Shown piece after piece: positions 34,129 to 44,111 of a stretch of DNA of 64,000 nt. The notes beneath the pieces are model-generated. The model had not been told where the DNA came from. It saw only the letters and a list, made by a program, of their open reading frames with translations, and ran no database searches. Position numbers and translations under genes: made by a program. Origin of the DNA: Gammaproteobacteria bacterium (GTDB lineage Bacteria > Pseudomonadota > Gammaproteobacteria > HyVt-429); assembly GCA_013152415.1 (NCBI GenBank), contig JAADGI010000017.1, forward strand, positions 1-64,000, read 5' to 3'. The stretch's first letter is position 1, and the number at the start of each line of letters is the position of its first letter.

Positions 34129-34400
34129 TGCGTAGCTTCCGGTATGTTAACCACTACAATCTGGGTAGGCCCGGGCACCATCATGCCCAGGCTGCGCTTT
34201 GCTGCCGCTTCGATCTTTGCCGGTTGACCCGAGGTGGCCTCCTGGATCATCAACTTGCCCCACTGGACGCTGAGCCGGTCCCGTTCGACCTGTAAACTTT
34301 GCAATGCCAAAAACAGCACGCGATGTTTATGCCGTAGAAAAACCACAGCAATACTCGAAACCAGAATAAGAATGGTTAAGACAACTAAGGCCTTACGCAC
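34125..34400 (-). CDS. ftsL: Cell division protein FtsL
   Basis: 91 aa, N-terminal TM and coiled coil, positioned between ftsI and rsmH. Confidence 0.9.
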   Translation of the reverse strand: MRKALVVLTILILVSSIAVVFLRHKHRVLFLALQSLQVERDRLSVQWGKLMIQEATSGQPAKIEAAAKRSLGMMVPGPTQIVVVNIPEATQ

Positions 34401-35337
34401 AGATCACCTCGGTGCGCTGGGCAACGCGCATCACCGCGCTACGGGCGCGTGGGTTGGCAGCCACTTCTGCCTTGGAAGGGCGCTGTGCCCGACCCAACAA
34501 TTTGAGTTGGGGCCGTAGTGCATCATGGGTAATGGGCAAGTCCAGGGGATACTCATCACCCTTGGCGGCCTTACGAAAAAAGCGTTTAACGATCCTGTCT
34601 TCCAGGGAATGAAAACTGATGACCACCAGACGGCCTCCTGGTGCCAAACCTTGCACCGCTTGTGGCAAGCTGTCCTCAATCTCTCGCAATTCCCGATTGA
34701 TATGGATGCGAATGGCCTGAAAGGTGCGGGTAGCGGGATGCTTGTGCCTTTCATATCCCGGCAGGGCCTTCAGTAAGATTGCAGTCAACTGGGCAGTGGT
34801 CTCAATGGGGGATTCACCGCGGGCCGCAATGAGGGTGCGAGCAATATGCCGGGCGTGGCGTTCCTCACCATAACGTCGTATGACATCACCCAGTTCCTTT
34901 TCCTCTACTGTATTAAGCCAATCCCGGGCCGATATGCCGGACTCAGGGTCCATACGCATATCCAAAGGGCCCTCGTGGCTGAAGGCAAAACCACGCGCCG
35001 GGTCTTCGAGTTGGGGAGATGAGACCCCCAGATCAAAGACGATGCCTTGTAATCTGCCCTCCAATCCCGCTTGTTTGATCTGCTGCCCCAACATTGAAAA
35101 AGGACCCTTAATTATGGTTACTCGTGAGTCGCCTCCATATTTACTGCGTGCCGCAGCCACCGCCTGTGGATCCCGATCCACAACAACAAGGCCACCTTTT
35201 GCCCCGAGTCGTGCCAAAATACCTCGACTGTGGCCACCGCGCCCAAAGGTGGCATCCCAATACATGCCTTGCTCTGAGATGGCCAAGGCCTCCACCACCT
35301 CTGCCGCCATCACCGGCTCGTGCTTTTCTATATCCAT
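34393..35337 (-). CDS. rsmH: 16S rRNA (cytosine1402-N4)-methyltransferase
   Basis: HEPVMAAEVVEAL, DATFGRGGHSRGIL, FDLGVSSPQLEDPARGFAF, VVISFHSLEDRIVKRFF. Confidence 0.98.
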   Translation of the reverse strand: MDIEKHEPVMAAEVVEALAISEQGMYWDATFGRGGHSRGILARLGAKGGLVVVDRDPQAVAAARSKYGGDSRVTIIKGPFSMLGQQIKQAGLEGRLQGIVFDLGVSSPQLEDPARGFAFSHEGPLDMRMDPESGISARDWLNTVEEKELGDVIRRYGEERHARHIARTLIAARGESPIETTAQLTAILLKALPGYERHKHPATRTFQAIRIHINRELREIEDSLPQAVQGLAPGGRLVVISFHSLEDRIVKRFFRKAAKGDEYPLDLPITHDALRPQLKLLGRAQRPSKAEVAANPRARSAVMRVAQRTEVICA

Positions 35338-35361
35338 AGCCCCATCTTGATATGCTAAGCA

Positions 35362-35826
35362 TTACAGGGACAAGGTCTCCAGCTCCACCGGCAACACGCT
35401 GTCCCCAGACCCATCAAATTCCTCAGACAACCATTCTTCACAGCGCTGGTTCCACAAATTCTCATCCCAAATCTCAAACTTATTGCCTTGACCGATCAAC
35501 ACCGCATGCTTTTCCAGCTTGGCAAAATCACGCAACGGTGCGGACAATAAAATACGGCCGTTTCCATCCAGATCTGTGTCTGTGGCATGGCCCATGAGGA
35601 TACGTTTCAGTCGCTGGCTGGCCTTGTCCATACTGGGCAGGGCAACAAGCTTGCGTTCAATCTCTTCCCACTCCGGCAGGGGATACAGCCATAAGCAGCG
35701 ATCATTCTGAGCCACCGTCGCCACCAAATGACCCCCACCGCAACTGCCCAAGGCATCACGGTACTTGGTCGGGATCGCCAGGCGCCCCTTATCGTCCAGG
35801 CTCAGCGCACTCACGCCCCGAAACAT
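35362..35826 (-). CDS. mraZ: Transcriptional regulator MraZ
   Basis: MFRGVSALSLDDKGRLAIPTKYRDAL and second AbrB-like repeat DGNGRILLSAPLRDFAKL. Confidence 0.98.
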   Translation of the reverse strand: MFRGVSALSLDDKGRLAIPTKYRDALGSCGGGHLVATVAQNDRCLWLYPLPEWEEIERKLVALPSMDKASQRLKRILMGHATDTDLDGNGRILLSAPLRDFAKLEKHAVLIGQGNKFEIWDENLWNQRCEEWLSEEFDGSGDSVLPVELETLSL

Positions 35827-36276
35827 GCTTCCACCTTGTTACTAAATTGCCCCATCATTCCCCACTTTTTCCCACTCGGCCACACTATAAAGATTGCCGC
35901 AAGGCGGTGTCAAGGAAAAAACAAGGGCAAACAAGGGCTTAGTGCACCTCCCGTCCCCTGGAAACCTGCCCCCGGTCAGTAGAATCTGGCGAAATAATGA
36001 CGCAGTTGGGCCGGCGACAGTATCTGTGGATACCCATCACGGAATTAAGTGCATTAAAAACAGTAAGTTACGGAATAATAGTGGGGTAAAATCCAAACCG
36101 ATAACAGCAGGGATGCCGCTGCCGGGGATACAGAGACACATTGGAGTGGCCACCGAAGTTACACAGCGAACAGGGTAGGCAAGCCCACCCTGGTGTATGG
36201 CGCACAGAATGCCCAGGAACGACCGTCCCGGCATTTGCCGGGCTAAAGCCCGGTCTTACGGCCTTAAAATAATCGG

Positions 36277-36633
36277 TGAGAGTCGGCCTGTAAGCCGGGT
36301 TCTGTCGTGGACAACCATTCATCTGGGACGTCCGTCACCAGACGCCTCAAGCAACCTACCCGAACCCAGTGCGGACCACACCTAATGGGGTTCCTATTTG
36401 GTCTTGCTCCGGGTGGGGTTTACCCTGCCACCTGTGTTGCCACAGGCGCGGTGCGCTCTTACCGCACCATTTCACCCTTACCCCCAAAACAAAGGAGGCG
36501 GTATATTTTCTGTGGCACTTTCCGTCGGCTCGCGCCGCCCAGGCGTTACCTGGCACCCTGTCCTATGGAGCCCGGACTTTCCTCCCCCCAGTCTGTTTAA
36601 GGACTGAAGAGCGGCTGCCCGGCCGACTCTCAC
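36277..36633 (-). ncRNA. rnpB: RNase P RNA, bacterial type A
   Basis: Conserved blocks on the + strand as reverse complement: taagccgggttctgtcgtggacaaccattcatct, caagcaacctacccg, ggtcttgctccgggtggggtttaccctgccac, gcggtgcgctcttaccgcaccatttcaccc, aggcgttacctggcaccctgtcctatggagcccggactttcctcc; ends gtgagagtcggcc / ggccgactctcac close helix P1 perfectly. Confidence 0.97.
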
Positions 36634-36864
36634 CCACCAAGATACAAGAGAAAAGAGACAAGTGACAAGTGATTTATAGAAATAATACGAGGTATCTAAA
36701 ATAACGTGTCAGTCCGCCTACATATCAGGGGGTTAGAGACAGGCTCCGGTGGGCAGCACCCGGCATTGTGTCTTCTTTGCGCCCTCTGCGCCTTGGCGTA
36801 CTCCGCGTCACACCACCGCCCATGTGAGTATATATAAGCGCCACCAAATTTCAGAAGACACCGC

Positions 36865-37734
36865 TTAATCGAGGTGACCCTCATCCTTGTCCTTTAAAGA
36901 CTGGCGATACAGGGCATTCTTGCTTGTCCCGGTAATCTTGCTTGCCAGGCTGACGGCCTGCTTATGGGGCAACTCATCCAGCAAACATCTGAGCACCCGT
37001 TCATCTTCGGCACTGATGTGCTGCCCATCGCGCTCGGAAACCCCTTCCACCAAGACGACAAATTCACCCCGTTGCTGATCCGGGTCTTGAGTCACCCAGG
37101 CAAGCAAATGACCCAGACTATCCTGGCGCACAGTCTCATAGCGTTTGGTCAATTCCCGGGCCACGGTGGCCCGTCGATCTGCACCCCATGTCGCCACCAT
37201 GTCCCTAAGGCTGTCAACGATGCGATGAGATGATTCATAGAAGACCAGGGTACGGGTTTCATCCCCCAGGGCCTGAAGACGGCTGCAACGTGCTGCGGTC
37301 TTTGCGGGCAGAAACCCCTCAAATACAAATCGGGCTGTGGCCAGACCCGATATCGACAGGGCAGCCACGGCGGCATTAGGGCCGGGAACCGCCAACACCG
37401 GAATTTTGCCCTCATGTGCCGCTGTCACCAGAGGATAACCTGGATCACTGATCAGTGGGGTGCCAGCATCACAAATCAGCGCCAGATTCTCGCCTCGCTG
37501 CAGGCGCTGCAATAGCCCCGGTAGCTTCTGGCGCTCATTGTGTTCATGCAACGACTCTATGGGTGTGCTGACCCCAAAATGCCGTAATAATTTTGCGCTA
37601 TGGCGGGTATCCTCGGCCAATACAAGGTCAACCGTACTGAGCACCTGCTGGGCCCGGGGACTAAAATCTTCCAGATTGCCAATGGGTGTAGCGACAATAA
37701 ACAAGCTTCCGCTTTTGCCTGAGGTACCAACCAC
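36865..37734 (-). CDS. rsmI: 16S rRNA (cytidine1402-2'-O)-methyltransferase
   Basis: LFIVATPIGNLEDFSPRAQQVL, LAEDTRHSAKLLRHFG, CDAGTPLISDPGYPLV. Confidence 0.97.
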   Translation of the reverse strand: MVGTSGKSGSLFIVATPIGNLEDFSPRAQQVLSTVDLVLAEDTRHSAKLLRHFGVSTPIESLHEHNERQKLPGLLQRLQRGENLALICDAGTPLISDPGYPLVTAAHEGKIPVLAVPGPNAAVAALSISGLATARFVFEGFLPAKTAARCSRLQALGDETRTLVFYESSHRIVDSLRDMVATWGADRRATVARELTKRYETVRQDSLGHLLAWVTQDPDQQRGEFVVLVEGVSERDGQHISAEDERVLRCLLDELPHKQAVSLASKITGTSKNALYRQSLKDKDEGHLD

Positions 37735-37780
37735 TCGCTATACTCCCAGCCCATCGCCCATACAATAAAATGATTGCTCA

Positions 37781-39823
37781 ATGCCCACTCCCAAGCACCT
37801 TAACACGATTGTCACCTTCGGCCTGCTAATACCGGTACTGCTGACCTCCTGCGTCACCACAGGACCCACCGCATCGACAAGCGGGCGACCGGCACAAGAT
37901 CACCAAACCCAGACTGCGGAGCAATATGAAAAAACCGGGGAGTATGCACTTGCCGCAAAACAATACTTGAATCAGGCCAGGGGCGCAAAAACACCCAAGC
38001 GGGAGCACTATCAACTCAAGGCCATCGACATGCTCCTCAAGGCCGGAAACACCGCATACGCACGCGTCCTGCTCGACGCAGTTCACATAAAGGGTCTGGA
38101 CATTTCTTATTCTGTCCGCCACAGCTTGCTGGCTGCCCATATCGCTCTCAATGATCATCGTCCAGGCCGCGCTATTCTTCTGGTCACACCACTACTGCGA
38201 ATCACAAATCTCAATCCAGAGCTGATAGCGGGTATATATTGGGTACACGCCCAGGCCTCACTCGCCCTGTATAACAATATCAGCGCCGTCAAAAGCCTCA
38301 TATTGAGAGAACGTTATATTGTTGATCCCCGCAAAGTTGAAGATAACCAGCAGGATTTATGGGCGATACTCGAATCCTCACCTCCCAATCTTCTGCGCCG
38401 TGAACTCGACCTGGCGATTGATCCTATATTACGTGGGTGGATTGAACTGGCCTTGCTCAATATCGACCGTGGCAGCAATCCCTATGGACTCGCTACGGGC
38501 ATAGAGCAATGGCACCTTGACTACCCGGGGCACCCTGCATCTACCAACCTATTATTCGCACTGGCACCTTCGCCAAGCATCTTAACGACGGCAACACCCA
38601 ATAATATAGTGTTGTTGCTGCCACTGAGTTCACGTTTCGAAAAAGCGGCACGGGCTTTTCAGGATGGCTTTTTGTCCATGCATAACGCCAATACCGCCCC
38701 AACCCGACCCGATGTCACGGTTTATGATATTGGTGAGGACCCAAACCTTGTCAATAACTTTTACAATATTGCAGTGCGCGATGGGGCCAACTTTATCGTT
38801 GGCCCATTGGGACGCACGGCTGCCAAAAAATTGGCCAGCGAACAATCCTTTGGGGTGCCCACCTTATTGCTCAGCCAGATGGATGAACGCATCAATTTGC
38901 CACGTTCGGTATTCCAATTTGGCCTCGGCCCTGAAGACGAAGCCCGCCAGGTTGCGGAGCGGGCCTATCTTGATGGCCATCGCCAGACGGTCATCCTTTA
39001 CCCCGATAGCCCGTGGGGAAAACGCACCCAACAAGCATTCATAGACCATTGGCTCACCCTGGGTGGCATCGTACTGGAGAGTCAGTCTTACCATCCCCTG
39101 GAGACCGACCATAGCCGGGTGGTCAAAAATCTATTCAACATCAATGACAGCGAACTTCGCAAACTGCGTTTGACCATGGCCATCAAGACCAAACTCAAAT
39201 TTTCACCACGCCGTCGCCAGGATATCGATTTTATTTTTCTTGCTGCTAACCCCGCCCAGGGCCGTTTACTCAAACCACTGATCAATTTTTATCGTGGTTA
39301 TCAGCTCCCAGTATACTCGACCTCCCATGTATTCGGTGGCCACCTCAACCCAGTGGATGACACCGACCTTAATGGCATTATTATCGGCGACATGCCGTGG
39401 ATGCTGGTACGCGAGGGGCGCATACGAGCGATGCGGGAAAATCTGCAACGGGATTGGCCCAATACCCATACTCGCCTGGACCGACTCTATGCCTTTGGTA
39501 TAGACAGCTATGGCGTAATCAACCATCTCAAGCGTCTTTCCTCTAGCCCACTGGCACGTTATAACGGCGTCACCAGCGGCCTGAGCATGGACCAACGTGG
39601 ACGTATTCATCGGCAACTGGTATGGGCCAAATTTACCGACGGTGTACCCAAACTGCTGGATTTGTACTACAACCCCAAGGAAGAAGAGGAAGAAATTGAG
39701 AACACAGAAAGTGAAACGGAAGACACACAAACCACAACACCTGATCCAGGGACAACTGGCGGAGAAACAAGGCTACCGATTCCTGAGACACCAGGGACTA
39801 CGCCTGCTGAAGCGCAACTATAG
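37781..39823 (+). CDS. lpoA: Penicillin-binding protein activator LpoA, lipoprotein
   Basis: LLTSC lipobox; TPR-like N domain; NNIVLLLPLSSRFEKAARAFQDGFL LppC/LpoA domain; next to rsmI and yraN as in other gammaproteobacteria. Confidence 0.93.
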   Translation: MPTPKHLNTIVTFGLLIPVLLTSCVTTGPTASTSGRPAQDHQTQTAEQYEKTGEYALAAKQYLNQARGAKTPKREHYQLKAIDMLLKAGNTAYARVLLDAVHIKGLDISYSVRHSLLAAHIALNDHRPGRAILLVTPLLRITNLNPELIAGIYWVHAQASLALYNNISAVKSLILRERYIVDPRKVEDNQQDLWAILESSPPNLLRRELDLAIDPILRGWIELALLNIDRGSNPYGLATGIEQWHLDYPGHPASTNLLFALAPSPSILTTATPNNIVLLLPLSSRFEKAARAFQDGFLSMHNANTAPTRPDVTVYDIGEDPNLVNNFYNIAVRDGANFIVGPLGRTAAKKLASEQSFGVPTLLLSQMDERINLPRSVFQFGLGPEDEARQVAERAYLDGHRQTVILYPDSPWGKRTQQAFIDHWLTLGGIVLESQSYHPLETDHSRVVKNLFNINDSELRKLRLTMAIKTKLKFSPRRRQDIDFIFLAANPAQGRLLKPLINFYRGYQLPVYSTSHVFGGHLNPVDDTDLNGIIIGDMPWMLVREGRIRAMRENLQRDWPNTHTRLDRLYAFGIDSYGVINHLKRLSSSPLARYNGVTSGLSMDQRGRIHRQLVWAKFTDGVPKLLDLYYNPKEEEEEIENTESETEDTQTTTPDPGTTGGETRLPIPETPGTTPAEAQL

Positions 39824-40088
39824 CTCCCGCTACGGAGAAATAGACCTGATCATGGAAGATGGTGATACCGTAGTCTTCGTAGAGGTCCGCTATCGAAACA
39901 GCACTCGCTATGGGGGCTCCATTGAGAGCATTGATCGGCACAAACAGAGAAAACTACGCCATACCGCAGAATATTTTTTGCAGACCCAAAGAAGGTATTC
40001 CACCCGACCCTGCCGATTCGATGTGATCGCTATTGGGCCGGACAAACAGGGCAATCCACGTGTACAATGGATACCCAATGCGTTCTAG
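39711..40088 (+). CDS. yraN: YraN/UPF0102 family protein (ORF opens at 39597; GTG at 39711 proposed)
   Basis: QLAEKQGYRFLRHQGLRLLKRNYSSRYGEIDLIMEDGDTVVFVEVRYRNSTRYGG, conserved GEIDLI...VFVEVR nuclease-like core. Confidence 0.9.
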   Translation: MKRKTHKPQHLIQGQLAEKQGYRFLRHQGLRLLKRNYSSRYGEIDLIMEDGDTVVFVEVRYRNSTRYGGSIESIDRHKQRKLRHTAEYFLQTQRRYSTRPCRFDVIAIGPDKQGNPRVQWIPNAF

Positions 40089-40093
40089 TATAG

Positions 40094-40744
<651 letters not shown>

Positions 40745-40748
40745 AGCC

Positions 40749-41342
40749 ATGCCAAAATCAAAACTCCCTATATTATTTATCCTGGTGCTTGTGAACACCC
40801 CCGTCCTCCAATCCTGCGCGGTGGTCGCCACCAGCGCCCTTATCTCCACGGTAGTCGTATCTCAGGACCGCCGCAGCCTGGGCACCGTCATCGATGACAA
40901 CCTCATCGAGTCCAAAATAAGAGAAGAGATACATAAAAATTTATCGTTGCGGGATGAAACCAGAAACTACATCTCCATTACCAGCGTCAACGGCATCGTG
41001 CTACTCACAGGCCAAACCACTACCCAGGCAAATATTGATACAGTCTTAAAGGCCACCCGCAAGGTTCTCAAGGTCCGGCAGGTCGTCAATGAAATCAAGG
41101 TGCGCCATCCCCTGCCGAACACCGTCATCGCCACAGATGGCTGGATCACCACCAAAGTAAAATCAAAACTACTGCAAACCGCAGGAATTCCCGATGCCGG
41201 TCGCATCAAAGTGCAAACCATGAACGGTGTGGTGTACATGATGGGTTTGGTCCCCCGTGAAGTCGGTACTGCTGCTGCCAATGAAGCGCGCACATTGAAG
41301 GGCGTAACACAAGTTGTAAAGGTCTTTGAGTATACGGATTGA
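40749..41342 (+). CDS. BON-domain lipoprotein (DolP/YraP-like)
   Basis: LVNTPVLQSCAVV N-terminal lipobox-like; two BON repeats; ATG at 40749 (tracked ORF starts earlier in the overlapping frame). Confidence 0.88.
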   Translation: MPKSKLPILFILVLVNTPVLQSCAVVATSALISTVVVSQDRRSLGTVIDDNLIESKIREEIHKNLSLRDETRNYISITSVNGIVLLTGQTTTQANIDTVLKATRKVLKVRQVVNEIKVRHPLPNTVIATDGWITTKVKSKLLQTAGIPDAGRIKVQTMNGVVYMMGLVPREVGTAAANEARTLKGVTQVVKVFEYTD

Positions 41343-41818
41343 ACACCACATCTAAAATAATTTCGGACCCAACCGCAATAGATAAATACGTCTCGGCCTT
41401 AACCAGGCCTTTGGTGTTCACCAATGGGTGTTTTGATATTCTCCACCGTGGCCATGTTCACTACCTGGAACAAGCGGCCAAACTGGGTCAGGCGCTGATC
41501 GTGGGCATCAATAGTGATGCCTCGGCAAAAAGGCTGGGCAAAGGTAAAGACCGCCCCATCAATTCATTAGATGATCGGATGCACATCGTGGCCGCGCTGG
41601 AAGCTGTTGACTTAGTCGTTGCCTTTGATGACGACACCCCCCTTGATTTAATCAAGCAAATTCGGCCGGAATATTTAGTCAAAGGGGGTGACTGGCCAGT
41701 GGACAAGATTGTCGGCGCCAAGGAAGTTCTGGGCTGGGGGGGTCAGGCTAAATCTATCCCGTTTCATCACCAACGTTCCACTACCGATTTGATCGGTCGC
41801 ATCCGAGGCCATGAGTAA
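41339..41818 (+). CDS. rfaE2: D-glycero-beta-D-manno-heptose 1-phosphate adenylyltransferase (RfaE2 domain only)
   Basis: VFTNGCFDILHRGHVHYLEQAAKLG, RIVAALEAVDLVVAFDDDTP-like core, LVKGGDW, STTDLIGRI. Confidence 0.93.
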   Translation: MNTTSKIISDPTAIDKYVSALTRPLVFTNGCFDILHRGHVHYLEQAAKLGQALIVGINSDASAKRLGKGKDRPINSLDDRMHIVAALEAVDLVVAFDDDTPLDLIKQIRPEYLVKGGDWPVDKIVGAKEVLGWGGQAKSIPFHHQRSTTDLIGRIRGHE

Positions 41819-43211
41819 GCACCCCCAAAACTTTATTGCCCGGCTTGGAGAACTGGTAGGGTCAGACAATGTGCTCACCGATGCAAGTGATCGCTGGACC
41901 TATGGCTATGACAACTCGCGCCGCCACAACTCACCGGATGTGGCGGTATTTGCCAAGGAACACGATCAGATTGTTAAAATCGTCTTACTCTGCAACGCCC
42001 ATAAAATTCCTGTAGTCCCCCGGGGCCGGGGTACGGGTACTTGTGGCGGTGCCGTACCCATTCTCGGTGGATTGGTGTTGTCCCTGGAACGCATGGATCA
42101 AATTCTCCACCTGGATAGCGCCAACCGCTATATGGTGGTAGAACCCGGCGTCACCAATCGTGCCGTACAGGATCACGCCGCCACCAAAAACTTCTTCTGG
42201 CCCCCGGACCCCACCAGTGGCGACTACTGTACCGTAGGGGGTAATTTGGCCTTCAATGCCGCAGGGCCACGGGCGGTCAAATACGGCACCTGTCGCGAAA
42301 ACATATTGGCCCTGCGTGCAGTCACTGGCAGCGGCGAAGAGATACGCACCGGCGTTTACACCACCAAGGGTGTGGTGGGGTACGACCTCACCCGCTTGAT
42401 CGTAGGATCAGAAGGCACCCTGGCAATCATCACCGAGGCCACTTTAAAACTCACACCGCAACCCGAATGCCTGAGAACCTTACGTGCAATCTATAAAGAT
42501 ATCGGCCACGCCACTGCGGCGGTGGTACGCATTATGAGCCAAGCGGCCACACCTGCCGCCCTGGAATTTATCGATGGCAAGGCCATTGACATGGTCCGTG
42601 ATTATGCCCAAGTGGATTTCCCACAAGACGCCGGGGCCATGCTAATCATCGAAGTAGATGGCTTTACCGCAAGCATCGACGGCGCGACCCAAGCAGTTAC
42701 CGCTGCGGCAGGTGGTGATGGTTTGATAGACTTAGCCGTCGCAGACACTAAAGCCGAGGCATCAGCCCTGTGGGCGGCACGCAAGGCCTTGTCTCCGGCG
42801 CTACGCAAGATGGCCCCTAATAAACTCAACGAAGATGTGGTGGTCCCCATCTCCCGTATTCCGGAACTCATTGACGGTCTGGATGCAATCAGCCAGCAAT
42901 ACGACATTCCCATTATCAATTTTGGTCACGCCGGGAACGGTAATATCCACGTCAATCTGCTCTACGACACTCAAAATCCTGACCAAAACAGGAGCGCCCG
43001 ACCTTGCCTGGAAGCAGTATTTAATCTTGTGCTCACACTGGATGGCACACTGTCCGGTGAGCATGGCGTGGGTACCGAAAAACAGGATTACATCGACATG
43101 GAGATCGATCCGGTTACACTGGATCTCATGCGCCGCATCAAACAGCAATTTGATCCTAAGGGTATCCTCAATCCAGGCAAGATGTTTCCTCCTGACAACA
43201 CCACTTGTTAA
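41811..43211 (+). CDS. FAD-linked oxidase, GlcD/D-lactate dehydrogenase type
   Basis: VVPRGRGTGTCGGAVPILGGLVLSLERMD, VEPGVTNRAVQDH, GGNLAFNAAGPRAVKYGT, FGHAGNGNIHVNLL, GEHGVGTEK. Confidence 0.95.
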   Translation: MSKHPQNFIARLGELVGSDNVLTDASDRWTYGYDNSRRHNSPDVAVFAKEHDQIVKIVLLCNAHKIPVVPRGRGTGTCGGAVPILGGLVLSLERMDQILHLDSANRYMVVEPGVTNRAVQDHAATKNFFWPPDPTSGDYCTVGGNLAFNAAGPRAVKYGTCRENILALRAVTGSGEEIRTGVYTTKGVVGYDLTRLIVGSEGTLAIITEATLKLTPQPECLRTLRAIYKDIGHATAAVVRIMSQAATPAALEFIDGKAIDMVRDYAQVDFPQDAGAMLIIEVDGFTASIDGATQAVTAAAGGDGLIDLAVADTKAEASALWAARKALSPALRKMAPNKLNEDVVVPISRIPELIDGLDAISQQYDIPIINFGHAGNGNIHVNLLYDTQNPDQNRSARPCLEAVFNLVLTLDGTLSGEHGVGTEKQDYIDMEIDPVTLDLMRRIKQQFDPKGILNPGKMFPPDNTTC

Positions 43212-43361
43212 GTGGGGCAAAAACGCAAAGGCCACAAAGGCGCAAAGATTGATCTACGGGTAGGGTTTGGTGAGTAAACGCCACGGACCGGGAATCAGAT
43301 TACCGGCGAAGCAGTAAACAGACGCCCCCAGGCAAGGAAGCGCCCATCCATGTTCGTAAAC

Positions 43362-43607
43362 TTAGTGCTTCTTGATCACAAAGATAAAGTCGTGCCCTTC
43401 TTGCGAGGAGTCAATCAACTCATTGCCAGACTGATCACAAAAGGCCTCGAAATCTTTGACTGAACTGGGATCGGAAGACGTCACTCGCAGTACGCCACCA
43501 CTACCCATCTCACGCATGGTCTTCTTGGTTTTCAGGATAGGCAAAGGACAATTAAGCCCTCTGGTATCTAAGTCGCGCTCAATCTCAACCATAGCACTAT
43601 TCCCCAA
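43362..43607 (-). CDS. TusA/SirA-like sulfurtransferase
   Basis: RDLDTRGLNCPLPILKTKKTMREM...VTSSDPSSVKDFEAFCDQSGNEL. Confidence 0.95.
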   Translation of the reverse strand: MGNSAMVEIERDLDTRGLNCPLPILKTKKTMREMGSGGVLRVTSSDPSSVKDFEAFCDQSGNELIDSSQEGHDFIFVIKKH

Positions 43608-44111
43608 TAGCTGTGTTTAATTCAACCCAAGCACCGGTAGTCTTCACCGATGGGTGGGCATCTTGCGCCTTTTAAGGACGCTTTCAGTCATCAAGTGGCC
43701 AAAATGAATCGGCCCACCCGAAAACCCGATACTTCGTTACCCCTATTGTAGGTGTAGGCAAAAAATGCCCGGCGATGCTCCTTAGAAGTGCTCCCTTGCC
43801 CTATCCATCTCACAGCAGTACCACTTTAATATCTAGCCCTATGAAACCCAATTGTCAACGCCGTTTCAACATTTTTTCAAACTACCACCATACCCCATAC
43901 CCTGCCCTGCCCTGGCGCTCATACCCTGATCATTTCCGGCTCCAAACCCCTGCGATAAAATTCTTTCGAATTGAACCGCACACCAAAAGAGCGTAGCGTA
44001 TATTACGCTCTACAAAATGCCACTACCCAAGAAAATGAAAGTTAGCCGACACCCTTCATCGCCCACTGATAAAGGACGCCGACTAAGCCATGAACACACT
44101 AGTGAAAAGCC

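Noticed and set aside
36237-36254. Rho-independent terminator for rnpB (ccgggctaaagcccgg)
   Set aside because: Perfect small hairpin, but no U-tract on the minus strand; could equally be a REP-like palindrome, so not called.
36280-36665. Short ORFs 36197..36385, 36307..36600, 36356..36556, 36369..36665 and 36398..36607
   Set aside because: They lie in or across RNase P RNA, whose conserved blocks and P1 helix explain the sequence.
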